NCBI GenBank assembly: GCA_009782515.1
Contig: WRIY01000007.1
Span: 32,939-96,938 of the forward strand
Length of the DNA stretch: 64,000 nucleotides
Direction: 5' to 3'
Origin: Eubacteriaceae bacterium
GTDB taxonomy: Bacteria; Bacillota; Clostridia; Eubacteriales; Anaerofustaceae
Both the position numbers and the translations under genes were made by a program. The notes under the pieces were generated by a model that searched no databases, was not told where the DNA came from, and worked only from the letters and a program-made list of their open reading frames with translations. Shown here in pieces: positions 44,420 to 53,691 of the stretch (positions are counted from its first letter, which is position 1; each line of letters starts with the position of its first letter).

Positions 44420-45400
44420 GTGGAAGAGAAAAAAATACCAGACTATTATACGCTTGTGTCTGGCGAGCATATTGAAAGGGTTTTTGCTGTTAGAAGGTTT
44501 GACGAAAAAACCGCTAAAAATGGCAAACCCTATCTGGACATTGTATTTTTCGACAAACATAACGAAATAAGCGCTAAGCTTTGGGATCTCGGGGAGCATG
44601 ATGTAAATAGGCTTCGAGACTGCCTGTTCATGCTTGTCAGGGGGTATGTTGAGACATACAATAACCACCTGCAGATAAGAATAGAAGGCCTTGAAGAAGC
44701 CAAGCCGGCTGGCGAAGAGCTTGAGGGCTTGATAACACTGGCGCCATACCCTCCTGACAGGATGTATGCAAAGATTGTTGAGATCATCGGCGCTCTGCCA
44801 AATGAAGATCTGAGCCGCCTTGTTATAGCTATATACTCTGATCACGAGAGTGAGCTGATGTATTACCCTGCAGCCAAAAGCTATCACCATACTACGAAAG
44901 GCGGGCTTTTGCACCATGTCTACACGATGCTCAGGTGCGCTTCGCCACTGTGCTCAATATACCCGCTCATAGACAAAAGCCTTTTGTATGCCGGCATAGC
45001 CCTGCATGACATCGGCAAGTTGGCGGAAATGGAGTCTTCTGAATATGGGATTGTAAAAAGCTATAGCGTTGAAGGAAGCCTTATGGGCCATCTGACAAGC
45101 GGGCTGGTGCTAATCGACAGGTATGGGGAAAAGCTGGGCATCAATCAGGATAAGCTGCTGCTTCTCAAGCACATGGTGCTTTCGCACCATGGCAACGCCA
45201 GTTATGGAAGCCCCAAGCCGCCTATGATAATAGAAGCAGAGATGCTTCACTACCTGGATGTAATTGACTCTCGGATGAATATATTCGAAAGGGCTCTTTC
45301 CCAAACTAAAGTTGGAGAGTTTTCAGCAAAAGAAGCAGCGCTTGATATGCGGGAAATCTTTAACCACTCAGGGAACGAGGGTGAGCCGGATGCCTTTTGA
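44420..45400 (+). CDS. YhaM-like 3'-5' exoribonuclease (OB-fold plus HD domain)
   Basis: A 326-residue protein with an N-terminal OB-fold (about 10-110, DIVFFDKHNEISAKLWD) and a metal-dependent HD domain. The metal ligands are visible as HHTTKGGLLHHV, ALHDIGK and the later SHHG. YhaM family enzymes trim RNA and single-stranded DNA from the 3' end. It has GTG as the start with a possible AAGGGA upstream. Divergent from the DnaD-like gene. The gene that follows overlaps its end by 11 bases. Confidence 0.9.
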   Translation: MEEKKIPDYYTLVSGEHIERVFAVRRFDEKTAKNGKPYLDIVFFDKHNEISAKLWDLGEHDVNRLRDCLFMLVRGYVETYNNHLQIRIEGLEEAKPAGEELEGLITLAPYPPDRMYAKIVEIIGALPNEDLSRLVIAIYSDHESELMYYPAAKSYHHTTKGGLLHHVYTMLRCASPLCSIYPLIDKSLLYAGIALHDIGKLAEMESSEYGIVKSYSVEGSLMGHLTSGLVLIDRYGEKLGINQDKLLLLKHMVLSHHGNASYGSPKPPMIIEAEMLHYLDVIDSRMNIFERALSQTKVGEFSAKEAALDMREIFNHSGNEGEPDAF

Positions 45401-45905
45401 TCTTATTATTGCTTTTGCCCTTTTAGCAGTCTCGTCGCTTGTTGTCGCGTCTCTGCTAAGGAATTATCGAAGGCTGGGCAAGCAGGTTATTGTGGCAAAG
45501 ACCGGATTTCGCAATGTAAATATCGCCTCAATGGTGTTTTTCGGAATTTCGATGATATTTTTTGCCTATAATGCGATTTCCAGGCCCCAAGACTTTGCAA
45601 CCCCTTCGATGCTGCTGCTTGGGATTTCTATCATCATGCTCTTCTCAACTTTTTTGCTGCAAATATTCCTAAAGAAAGGCTTTTTTGAAAATGGCATCCA
45701 AACGAATGCAGCATCGCTGCGCTATTCCCAAGTAAGCGCTTATTACATCGACGAAAGATCGGGAAGCGCCAGAATAACCTTTAACAGCAACAGCGGCCTA
45801 TTTACAGGCCCTTATGTTGATATAGAGCCAAGCCAGCTAAAGCAGGTGAAAGCGCTGCTGAAAAAAAATTGCTCATTTAGGAACAACCCTGTGAAACGAG
45901 GTTAG
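45390..45905 (+). CDS. small membrane protein, DUF5673-like
   Basis: A membrane protein of about 171 residues from ATG 45390; the frame is open upstream to 45312 but ATG 45390 follows GAGG. It has three helices (about 4-21, 46-60, 73-93) and a C-terminal cytoplasmic domain with FENGIQTNAASLRYSQVSAYY, a pattern I associate with DUF5673/PH-like membrane proteins. No reaction is known. Start overlaps the YhaM-like gene, so it is co-translated. Confidence 0.6.
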   Translation: MPFDLIIAFALLAVSSLVVASLLRNYRRLGKQVIVAKTGFRNVNIASMVFFGISMIFFAYNAISRPQDFATPSMLLLGISIIMLFSTFLLQIFLKKGFFENGIQTNAASLRYSQVSAYYIDERSGSARITFNSNSGLFTGPYVDIEPSQLKQVKALLKKNCSFRNNPVKRG

Positions 45906-45991
45906 TATTACAGAATCCAATATTATGCATTATTGCTAAATCCACAATTTTTTCAACACTTTTCCATGGAATTCATTAAATCTATTACCAG

Positions 45992-46140
45992 TTGTATATA
46001 CTTATACGATTATGATATGATATTTAAGCGGTAGAAGGCTTTTTTGCCGTGGGCGCATAAACTAACTTAGCCATGCTTCGGCACAGCCATATAGCGGCAG
46101 CCGCAGGCTTTTTTCAATATACCATTGAAATGGAGAAATT
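45992..46140 (+). promoter_or_regulatory. promoter and structured leader ahead of the helicase-like gene
   Basis: TTGTAT (45992-45997) and TATGAT (46016-46021) with 18 bases between. A leader of about 110 bases follows, with a possible GGC-T6-GCC element near 46039 and the terminator-like hairpin at 46085-46114 just before the GTG start. No known riboswitch class was recognised. Confidence 0.45.
46085..46114 (+). terminator. terminator-like hairpin 27 bases before the helicase-like gene
   Basis: AGCC (46085-46088) with GGCT (46106-46109) and an inner GCGG-CAG-CCGC stem (46094-46104), followed by TTTTTT. It could end transcription of 44420-45905 or act as an attenuator for the downstream gene. 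Confidence 0.5.
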
Positions 46141-49113
46141 GTGAACAAAGTCGAAGCTCTACTAAATTACTGGCACAGCATAGAATTTTTTAAACCGTAC
46201 TACCCCAAAGGGTACCGCTACATCAAGAGCGGCAACGCAAGTGAGCTAAGCGCAATTGAATGGGGCAAAGATGGGCAGTTTGAAATGCATGAAGTCTATA
46301 TCGGGAGGCTTGTCATTCAGGATCTTGCATTGGAAATGCTCACCGCCCTTGGGCTGCCTGATTCAAATTCGGACATTTCTTATGCACCCTGCTGCCTTGC
46401 GGGGCTGAGGCTCGACGGAGATGGAGTGTATATTAGAGGCTCTTATTCCATTTCGCCGTTTATTTTTGCAATATCTGAAATAATCAGGCAAAAGGATATA
46501 AATGCCCCTATTGACCTTTTGAAGCTTGACTGCGCAAATGAAGAAATGGATGAGTATCTCTCAACATTTACTGAGGCGCTTTCTATTGATGAGCTGGACA
46601 AGCTGTTCCGCCTTACAGCCATTCGCATGGGCTTTACAAACCATAAAATGTCTTTTTATGCCAGCATAGCATTTTTGCCTATTACCCATATAGGCAGCTA
46701 TAGCATGCTTGCATCAAGCTTTGCCCAGGACATTGAGGCGTTTGCCGGCGACGGGCTGGATGACAGCCTGGTTGCTGCCTACCTTGAATCGAGATCGCAA
46801 GCGCATACTGAGCGCATAGAGATCGACCGCAATACCGGCTTTATGAAAAAGTGCCTGCAGCCGGAGCACTTCCCATATGCTAAGTGGCCTTCGCTTGAGG
46901 GGCTTAACCTGATGCAGCAAATAGGGGTAAACTGCTTTCTAAACAACCCCATGGGCGACAGCCCTGTCTTTTCTATTGACGCTTCCCAGGAAAGCGGGCA
47001 AATAGCAGTGCTTCAGTCGATAGTTGCTGAAGCTATGGTTAAGCGCGCTAAGGCCATGAGTGAATACAGCTCGCCGGATGATGCCTTCTCGCTTGATGTT
47101 TCAGGCTTTTACGATATAGACACCGCGATATCATGCTGCAGCATCCTTATTAGCGATGCATCCTATAACACGGTAAGAAGCCTTAACGGCATGGGCAGCG
47201 TAAAAGAGGGGTTCGCAAGGGCTGTAACGCACAGGGATGCTTACTTCTCCTCATTAGCCGAAAAGCTGCTTGGGCAAAACATGCAGCCTTGGTCATTGCT
47301 TTGCGTTCCATATGACAGCTCTGCCAGGGTTGAAACAATTTTAGCCCTGCTAAACAGCCTGTATGACATGCCTAAGCCTGATCTGGAAAATGCAAAGAAT
47401 GAATTCTTGGAAAAATACCAGGAAGTAGAAAATTATAGAGGGATTATCGCACTGTCCCAGGAGAAATGCAGCGAGCACAATGAAATAGTGTCTATATACG
47501 AAGATGCAAAGAAAGCGCTTGACAACAGCAGGGCTGCTTACTACAGCATAAAGTCGGATATAGGAAGAATCTCCCTTGAGCACAATAACTTAAAAACAAA
47601 GGCTGAAGAAAATGCATCAAGCCGGCAGGCCGTAAGCGAAAAGCTTTCCTGGTTTAAAAAGGCATTTAAGTTTGCTCTGAAAAAAGATCAAAGCCTCAGC
47701 GAATATTTTGATCTGGTTAAAGAAGAGGCCAAAATAGCTGAAGAGATAAAAGAAATAGAGGAAAAGCTGAATTCAGCAGAGAATGAATTTACAAAGATAT
47801 CAGAAACGATAAAAGAGCAGGAAGAGGCTGAGAACCAGGCAAAGGAAACCCTTCGCGTCTCTGAAGAGCAGAATGTAAAATACAAGTCTCTTTTTGGAGA
47901 CAACTTTGCTGATCAGCAATTCTGGCTAAATATCCAAAAGAACAGAAAATCACAGCTGGCATGCCCGTGGACGAACCCTGAATACGACATCTTGCGCGAA
48001 GAGCTGTTCCTTTGCGCACTGGCGCTTAATAAAGCGTTTATCCTAAACTCTGAGCGCATGAGGGCGAATATTGAGCTGCTTTCCAGCTACTATATGGAAA
48101 GAGACGATCTTGAAGCCATACCAGAGCTGATATCAACCCTGGCATTGCTTGCGCCTTCTGTATGCACTGCGCCCAATGCGATTGCCAGCGCTTTTTCCGG
48201 AGTTAAGGAGAAGGTGTTCGGCGTTGCTGCAATACTTGACGCTGAGAGGTATTCGCCAAATGAGTGCCTTGGCGCCCTTTGGAGAAGCCAAAGCGCGCTT
48301 GTTATTGGCGATCCAATGCAAGCTGCACCTGAACAGAATATTCCAACAGAGCTCCTTCATAGATTTGCAGAGCAGTACAGCATTGACGAAGCAAATGCAG
48401 GTGAAGGCTTTAGCATACTCAGCTATTCAGATGAGATGAGCAGGTACGGCTCTTATGATTTAATGGCGCCCGGGCCCGAAGGCAAGCTTTGGAGCGGATT
48501 GCCGCTGATTATTCAAAAGAAGTCAGCAGAGCCGATGTTCTCAGTTTCGAATGAAATAGCTTACAACAACAAGCTTTTTTCAAGCCTTTCATACAATGGC
48601 GTGTATGAATTTTCAGAGTGGGTTGATGTAAGCGGCAGGGAAGTAGGCAAAAATAACCATTATGTTGAAGAGCAGGGGATAGTTCTGGGAGAGTTGGCAA
48701 AGGGGCTCTTAGTTTCGGAAACAATGCCGGATTTCATTATAGTTAGCCCTTTTGAATCGGTAATGACAGGCCTTAAAGCAAAAATTCGCAGCGTTGCCTC
48801 ATACCCCAACACAGAAAAATGGCTTGCGCAAAATTGCGGCACAGTTCAGCAGATGCGGCAAAAGCGTGCCGGGGCAGTTGTATTGGTGCTGGGTTGCGAT
48901 TTTTCAAATGGTGAGGCAGCAATGCGGTGGGCATGCTCAACCCCCAATATTCTCAACTCTGCTTTATGCATGGCCCGATATCGCATAATCGTTGTTGGCG
49001 ATAGGGAGCTATGGGGACAGGCGCCTTACTTCAAAACATTGTATGAGAGTTTAATGCAGCAGCGCTTTGTGCGAACAAAAGGCGCTCTGGGCCTATACCC
49101 GCCAAGCTACTAG
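46141..49113 (+). CDS. SF1 (DNA2/NAM7-like) helicase-related protein with degenerate catalytic motifs
   Basis: A 990-residue protein. The C terminus (about 900-960: GTVQQM, VLVLGCDF, PNILNSALCMARYRIIVVGD, ELWGQ) follows the last helicase motifs of DNA2/NAM7-type SF1 enzymes (GTVHxxQG, LNVAVTRAK, VVGD, LW). Motif III is LVIGDPMQAAPEQ (about 718-731). However, the position expected for Walker A reads CVPYDSSARVE (about 386-396) in place of GPPGTGKT, the DEAGQ box is replaced by LDAERYS (about 698), and the RAK arginine context is altered. A coiled-coil of about 170 residues (415-585) lies between. The frame is intact. Likely non-catalytic; partners unknown. Confidence 0.7.
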   Translation: MNKVEALLNYWHSIEFFKPYYPKGYRYIKSGNASELSAIEWGKDGQFEMHEVYIGRLVIQDLALEMLTALGLPDSNSDISYAPCCLAGLRLDGDGVYIRGSYSISPFIFAISEIIRQKDINAPIDLLKLDCANEEMDEYLSTFTEALSIDELDKLFRLTAIRMGFTNHKMSFYASIAFLPITHIGSYSMLASSFAQDIEAFAGDGLDDSLVAAYLESRSQAHTERIEIDRNTGFMKKCLQPEHFPYAKWPSLEGLNLMQQIGVNCFLNNPMGDSPVFSIDASQESGQIAVLQSIVAEAMVKRAKAMSEYSSPDDAFSLDVSGFYDIDTAISCCSILISDASYNTVRSLNGMGSVKEGFARAVTHRDAYFSSLAEKLLGQNMQPWSLLCVPYDSSARVETILALLNSLYDMPKPDLENAKNEFLEKYQEVENYRGIIALSQEKCSEHNEIVSIYEDAKKALDNSRAAYYSIKSDIGRISLEHNNLKTKAEENASSRQAVSEKLSWFKKAFKFALKKDQSLSEYFDLVKEEAKIAEEIKEIEEKLNSAENEFTKISETIKEQEEAENQAKETLRVSEEQNVKYKSLFGDNFADQQFWLNIQKNRKSQLACPWTNPEYDILREELFLCALALNKAFILNSERMRANIELLSSYYMERDDLEAIPELISTLALLAPSVCTAPNAIASAFSGVKEKVFGVAAILDAERYSPNECLGALWRSQSALVIGDPMQAAPEQNIPTELLHRFAEQYSIDEANAGEGFSILSYSDEMSRYGSYDLMAPGPEGKLWSGLPLIIQKKSAEPMFSVSNEIAYNNKLFSSLSYNGVYEFSEWVDVSGREVGKNNHYVEEQGIVLGELAKGLLVSETMPDFIIVSPFESVMTGLKAKIRSVASYPNTEKWLAQNCGTVQQMRQKRAGAVVLVLGCDFSNGEAAMRWACSTPNILNSALCMARYRIIVVGDRELWGQAPYFKTLYESLMQQRFVRTKGALGLYPPSY

Positions 49114-49176
49114 AGGCTGCGCCATGCCTGGCGCTATCTATTCCATTTCAAGGCCGTGTGCGAATGTATATATCCC

Positions 49177-49210
49177 AAAAAAACAAGGCGGACGAAAATC
49201 CGCCTTGTTT
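49177..49210. terminator. bidirectional intrinsic terminator
   Basis: AAACAAGGCGGA (49181-49192) and TCCGCCTTGTTT (49199-49210) form a perfect 12-bp stem. The A run before it gives a T tract for the reverse-strand ACT gene, and GTTT provides a weak T tract for the forward gene. Confidence 0.92.
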
Positions 49211-49232
49211 CATGCCAATATCTGTGCAATAG

Positions 49233-49712
49233 CTAGTTGACCTCAAACTCTTTATATATCTGCTTAAGTGACTCTTTAGCCATTGATTTGTCTATAACGC
49301 ATGATATTTTATCTTCAGATGTCGATATCATCTGTATATTTACGCCCTTGTCATACAGCGCTTTGAAAAACTTGGAGGCAACATGCGAGTTAGCGACTAT
49401 TGCAGCGCCAATGACTGAAAGCCTTGCAACAGAGTCATCAAAGATAACTCCGGTAGCCCCAACAAACTCAGCAAACTCTTCAGTAATTTCACGCGCTTGC
49501 TGCGCCTCCTCAATAGCAACAGTAAAAGTGATGTCATTGACGTTGTTGCGGTTTACGTTTTGCACAATGCTTTCGACCTTGATATTATGGTTTGATATTC
49601 TGCTAAATAGCTGAAATGCAATTCCCGGCCTGTCAGGGACTTCAAGAATCGAAATCTTTGCAATGCTGTCATCTACAGTAATAGCTTTAATAATGCTTTC
49701 GTTATTGAGCAT
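49233..49712 (-). CDS. stand-alone ACT-domain protein, like the aspartokinase regulatory region
   Basis: A 159-residue protein with two ACT domains (about 15-80 and 92-155). The segments ISILEVPDRPGIAFQLFSRI and DDSVARLSVIGAAI match the regulatory half of lysine-sensitive aspartokinase, equivalent to the separately translated beta subunit of class II aspartokinases, but no kinase domain is encoded here. It would bind lysine or threonine and might regulate homoserine dehydrogenase (encoded immediately upstream) or an aspartokinase located elsewhere. Shared strand and 29-base spacing indicate one operon. Confidence 0.85.
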   Translation of the reverse strand: MLNNESIIKAITVDDSIAKISILEVPDRPGIAFQLFSRISNHNIKVESIVQNVNRNNVNDITFTVAIEEAQQAREITEEFAEFVGATGVIFDDSVARLSVIGAAIVANSHVASKFFKALYDKGVNIQMISTSEDKISCVIDKSMAKESLKQIYKEFEVN

Positions 49713-49741
49713 CTTTAATCCTTATCCTTTCCGAAAACAGC

Positions 49742-50980
49742 CTACATAAGGCTGTCATCAAGCCTTGCATAGAATACGTCTTCAGAGTATTCCTTCAGTT
49801 TCGAGCACATCAGCTGCATCTCTGTTGACAGAATTTTTTCAGTTGTTAGAAATACCATGCCATTTTGGTATATCAATCGGTCCTTTTTGACAGAGCTTGC
49901 CAAGCAGTCCAATACTTCAGAGAAGCATTCATAGCTGTCAATGCATATGCGCACATAGTATTCATTGACGAGCCCTTCTATTCCGATCGATGACGCATCC
50001 GAGCTAAATGAAATATGGCTGTAGCTTGCGCTCTCGTTAGTTATCTTGAGAATATCGCTTACTACTGCATTTGCAGTAGCGTCTCTGCCAGCGCCTTTTC
50101 CGATAAAGCACAGCTCGCCGATAATGTCTCCATCCACAATGACAATGTTGTACTCTGCATTTACGTTGGCAATTACAGAGTCTTTGCGGATTAGCACCGG
50201 CGCCACAGTTACAGAATAGGAGTTGCCGGCTCTTGCAGCCTTTGCAATGTATTTTATTGCATACCCAAAGTAATCAGCCATAAGCAAATCGTCCAGCCTG
50301 ACATTGCTGATGCCTCTTTGGTGCACATCTTCTTCTTTTATTACAGTCTGAAAGCATAGAGAAGCAAGAATTGAGATTTTTCTCATTACATCGAAGCCTT
50401 CAATATCGGCACTGGGATCGGCTTCTGCAAAGCCAAGCTGCTGTGCTTCCTTTAAGACATCGTTAAACTGCATTTTCTCTTTTGCTATTTTTGTCAGGAT
50501 ATAATTTGTTGTCCCATTTAGAATGCCGGTTATTCTGTCTATCCTGTTAATCTTTAAAAGCTCAACGACAGAGTTAATAATTGGTATTCCGCCTCCAACA
50601 GATGCCTCAAACAAAAGCTGAACGCCATTTTCTTTAGCGAGGCTGGTAAGCTCGTCAATATGGCGCGCAAGCACTTCCTTATTAGCAGTGACAACATGCT
50701 TTTTAAGCATCAAGGCTTGTTTTATGCACTCATATTCAAACTGCTGGCCACCCATCACACAAGCAATAAGCCCTATTTCGGGATCGTTTAGGATATCGCT
50801 GAAATCAGTTGTTAGCATATGCTTTGGTATGCTGTAGCCTCTGTCTTTTCCAAGATCGCGGATCAATATTTTTTTGATCTCAAGGCCTTCGCTGGCCAAA
50901 GATTCGCCTTTTTTAAGATTGATAATTTCATATACGCCTGCGCCTACAACTCCTAGGCCCAGCAGGCCGATTTTTAGCAT
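49742..50980 (-). CDS. hom: homoserine dehydrogenase
   Basis: A 412-residue enzyme with NAD(P)-binding GLLGLGVVGAGVY at the N terminus, the substrate/catalytic segment TGILNGTTNYILTKI, and GFAEADPSADIEG conserved in the family. The last 85 residues look like a diverged ACT domain that could sense threonine. It reduces aspartate semialdehyde to homoserine for threonine and methionine. Behind a clear promoter and ahead of the stand-alone ACT protein. Length typical for the ACT-bearing Gram-positive form. Confidence 0.95.
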   Translation of the reverse strand: MLKIGLLGLGVVGAGVYEIINLKKGESLASEGLEIKKILIRDLGKDRGYSIPKHMLTTDFSDILNDPEIGLIACVMGGQQFEYECIKQALMLKKHVVTANKEVLARHIDELTSLAKENGVQLLFEASVGGGIPIINSVVELLKINRIDRITGILNGTTNYILTKIAKEKMQFNDVLKEAQQLGFAEADPSADIEGFDVMRKISILASLCFQTVIKEEDVHQRGISNVRLDDLLMADYFGYAIKYIAKAARAGNSYSVTVAPVLIRKDSVIANVNAEYNIVIVDGDIIGELCFIGKGAGRDATANAVVSDILKITNESASYSHISFSSDASSIGIEGLVNEYYVRICIDSYECFSEVLDCLASSVKKDRLIYQNGMVFLTTEKILSTEMQLMCSKLKEYSEDVFYARLDDSLM

Positions 50981-51001
50981 TTTGCACCCCCGTAGGCTAT
51001 T

Positions 51002-51030
51002 ATTTTATCACCAAGCAATATTGTAGTCAA
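51002..51030 (-). promoter_or_regulatory. promoter of the hom-ACT operon
   Basis: On the reverse strand, TTGACT (51030-51025), 17 bases, TAAAAT (51007-51002); about 22 bases from the -10 to the start codon. Confidence 0.75.
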
Positions 51031-51261
51031 TCATGGCGCAAAAAGCGCAGCATAATTAGCCATTAAGCGCCTATGCTTTTGTGCCTAGAACATACTCGAA
51101 TAGCAGGATGGCAGAAAAAGAGCCTGCAGCAAGTGATATGCAATCTTTGTGAATATAGGGCAAATGCTTGCCAGTGAGGCAGCTATTGCTGCTTGACAAG
51201 CCAAAAAGGCTGTAAGAAGCAGATGCTTTCATACAGCCCTAAATTGCTTTTTCGTTTATAG

Positions 51262-53256
51262 CTACCTTTTTAGGGATGGCCTATATTTTATGTAAGCAAG
51301 CGAAGCCAATGCAGCTGTAAGCAGCAGCAGCCCGTATAATACTTCAGAGCTGGCATCGAGTGTATTTGGGTTGGCTGTGGAATCATTTTCTCCGCCGCCC
51401 ATGCCATAAGCAGTGCTTTCACCATAGAAGTTATACTGGTTTTGCCCTTGCTGATCTTGGATATCCTGCACCTGCATGGCGCCTTGCATTTGGTTGGCAT
51501 ACCCGTTTTGGTATTGGCCCTGATTGCTGTCATATAGGGATTGAAGCGAACCATTGCCGCCTTCGGGGTTAAAGCCTTGCATATTTTGGTTCTGTTCAAA
51601 CGGCTGAATTTGGTATACTTGCTGATTTTGCCCGCCACCGGGCACTATGGGCATTTCGGCATTGAAATTCATGTTTTGGCCTTGGAGCGCCTGCGGGTTA
51701 ACCTGGTATTCAAACGAATCTTGCACGCCTTGAACCAGGTCTAGGCTTTCTCCGCTCTGAAGAATTGGGGCAGCGGCTCCTGCAGCAGGGGCTATGCTTT
51801 CAGCAACATTTTGAATTTGCCCGCCTACTCCCTGAAAATTCTGAACGCTGTCGGCTGCATTCTGAATAATGTTTGGTATTGGGGCAGCATTGCCAACTAA
51901 ATTCTGGACGCTGTCGGCTGCATTCTGAATAGCGTTTGGTATTGGTACAATGTTGCTAACTAAATTCTGAACGCCTTCAGCAGCATTTTGAATAGTGTTC
52001 GGTATTGGGGCAGCATTGCCAACTAAATTCTGAACGCTGTCGGCTGCATTCTGAATAGCGTTTGGTATAGGAACAATGTTGCTAACTAGATTCTGAACGC
52101 CTTCGGCAGCATTTTGAATAGTGTTTGGTATAGGCACACTGCCGACTAAATTGGAAATTATGCTGCCGCCGGAATTTTGGACTGTATCACTTAAGAGTTG
52201 GGTGCCTTCCACCCCGCCGCCGCCAAAGGCTGGCAGCAGGTTTTCCCTTCTATTCTGAATGCGCTCCTGGACTTCATCCCATAATGTCCTTTGCTGGCTG
52301 TTTTGCGAATTATAGCCATCACTGTAGCCAAATGCTTCGCCATCAAAGGCTCCGGCTGTTTGCTGGGCATCGCAGTCTTGCATTGCATATGCATCGATTC
52401 CGAGGTATGCTTCTGAAGTTTGATCTCCAAGCACTCGCTGATTGTTAATAAAAATGCTCCAATTGTCGCGGTCTTGGCCTGGCCAAGAGCCGTTCACTTC
52501 CCCGCCGGCTGACGGGCAGTTTATAAGGGTTGCCACAGTTACGTTTGCAGCGCCATTTATGTAGGCAGTGCTCGCATCGCTAAATCCGGCATAAATCCTT
52601 ATGTCTCCGAAGAAGTTGGCTATTGCGCTGTTGGATGGGAAGTTTGCGCTGTTGTATATATTGTATGGATAGAAGCTTACGAACAGTATTTGCCCTGTGC
52701 GGTCCTGGCCCGGGCGGTAATTCAGGTTAATGCTGATGTAATTGTAAGTGTCACTTGAGTCTACTGAATCTAAATCGCCACCTTGGACTGTTGCATGCTG
52801 CACCCCTGCAACTGGCATGCCGCTTAGGATGTTTGCATCAATAACGCGCTGTATCTCAGCCAGCAATACATTCGTAAGGCCTCCATACGGAGTTCCAGGA
52901 TGCACATAGTCCCACACAATTCTCGGGTCAACCCAGTAAATATTCATGATGTGGCTTCTTGCTGCAAGAGCAGGGCTTCCTGTATTGTACGATGTGTTGA
53001 TGTTTAATACATTGCTGTAATGAAAGTTAACATTGAATGCCGGTAAATCAGTTGTGCTGTTATTTACTCCATTTTCATAGAACTGGATATCATCATTATT
53101 GCTGCTGTTGTTTTGCGAGCCGCCAGAGCCGCTAGTGACAGAAGTATACCTGTCTCTTACAAGGTCTCTGTTGCAGGATAGCACTGCGCTGGTTGGGATA
53201 GCTACAGAAATTACAATAGCAACTACTGCAAGCAGTTTTTTATAAGTCCTTTTCAT
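51262..53256 (-). CDS. secreted or surface repeat protein rich in Gln and Asn
   Basis: A 664-residue protein. A basic, hydrophobic signal sequence (residues 1-27) ends in SAVLSC, which might be a signal peptidase I site or a weak lipobox. A folded N-terminal part (about 60-290, with EIQRVIDANILSGMP and a beta-rich middle) precedes five 21-residue repeats (374-478), then a long Gln/Asn/Gly-rich low-complexity region, and a C-terminal membrane helix with basic tail (ASLAYIKYRPSLKR) but no LPxTG. The layout suggests an exported, membrane-anchored, perhaps adhesive protein. No family recognised. The gene stands alone behind 430 AT-rich bases. Confidence 0.75.
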   Translation of the reverse strand: MKRTYKKLLAVVAIVISVAIPTSAVLSCNRDLVRDRYTSVTSGSGGSQNNSSNNDDIQFYENGVNNSTTDLPAFNVNFHYSNVLNINTSYNTGSPALAARSHIMNIYWVDPRIVWDYVHPGTPYGGLTNVLLAEIQRVIDANILSGMPVAGVQHATVQGGDLDSVDSSDTYNYISINLNYRPGQDRTGQILFVSFYPYNIYNSANFPSNSAIANFFGDIRIYAGFSDASTAYINGAANVTVATLINCPSAGGEVNGSWPGQDRDNWSIFINNQRVLGDQTSEAYLGIDAYAMQDCDAQQTAGAFDGEAFGYSDGYNSQNSQQRTLWDEVQERIQNRRENLLPAFGGGGVEGTQLLSDTVQNSGGSIISNLVGSVPIPNTIQNAAEGVQNLVSNIVPIPNAIQNAADSVQNLVGNAAPIPNTIQNAAEGVQNLVSNIVPIPNAIQNAADSVQNLVGNAAPIPNIIQNAADSVQNFQGVGGQIQNVAESIAPAAGAAAPILQSGESLDLVQGVQDSFEYQVNPQALQGQNMNFNAEMPIVPGGGQNQQVYQIQPFEQNQNMQGFNPEGGNGSLQSLYDSNQGQYQNGYANQMQGAMQVQDIQDQQGQNQYNFYGESTAYGMGGGENDSTANPNTLDASSEVLYGLLLLTAALASLAYIKYRPSLKR
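51823..52137 (-). repeat. five in-frame 63-bp tandem repeats within the surface protein
   Basis: Units at 52075-52137, 52012-52074, 51949-52011, 51886-51948 and 51823-51885 encode the 21-residue unit PIPNxIQNAAxxVQNLV plus four variable residues. Units 1 and 3 match closely, as do 2 and 4, giving a 126-bp higher-order period; the fifth diverges at its end. Confidence 0.92.
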
Positions 53257-53691
53257 CTCTTCTCCTCAATAATAAGTTGTGTAAATAGCCTAATAAACCG
53301 TCATCTTCTACTCAGGCATAAAATGCAGTTTGTTTCGTGGCTCATCACTAAAAATACAATTACATCGTAACAATGCTATAATAACCTTTTTAAAAAGTAT
53401 TATCAATAAGGAAATGAAGTATTTATCATATTTATATATATTTAGGGAATATAGCAGTGAAATCCTTTGCTAACGCGAACAATTATTACTCTAAACTCTG
53501 TTAATCCTAGTCAATAAATAATATTATATAGATATCTCTTTGAAATTCCCCAAAGCTTCAATGAATTTTGCTATATCAGGATGAAATAAATAACGGCAAT
53601 TTGTACAATGTAATAATGTTAAAAAAGCCAATATGGCTTTAATAAATTTAACTAAATTATATAAAATACATTTTGTGGCAAACTCTGCGGA
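53257..53691. other. AT-rich intergenic stretch
   Basis: No gene. It separates the divergent surface protein from thiT and must contain the surface-gene promoter, which I could not place with confidence. A weak AAAGCCA/TGGCTTT hairpin lies at 53624-53640. Confidence 0.4.

Noticed and set aside
51823..52137. CRISPR-like regular repeats
   Set aside because: The 63-bp units are contiguous, in frame and without spacers; they are protein repeats.
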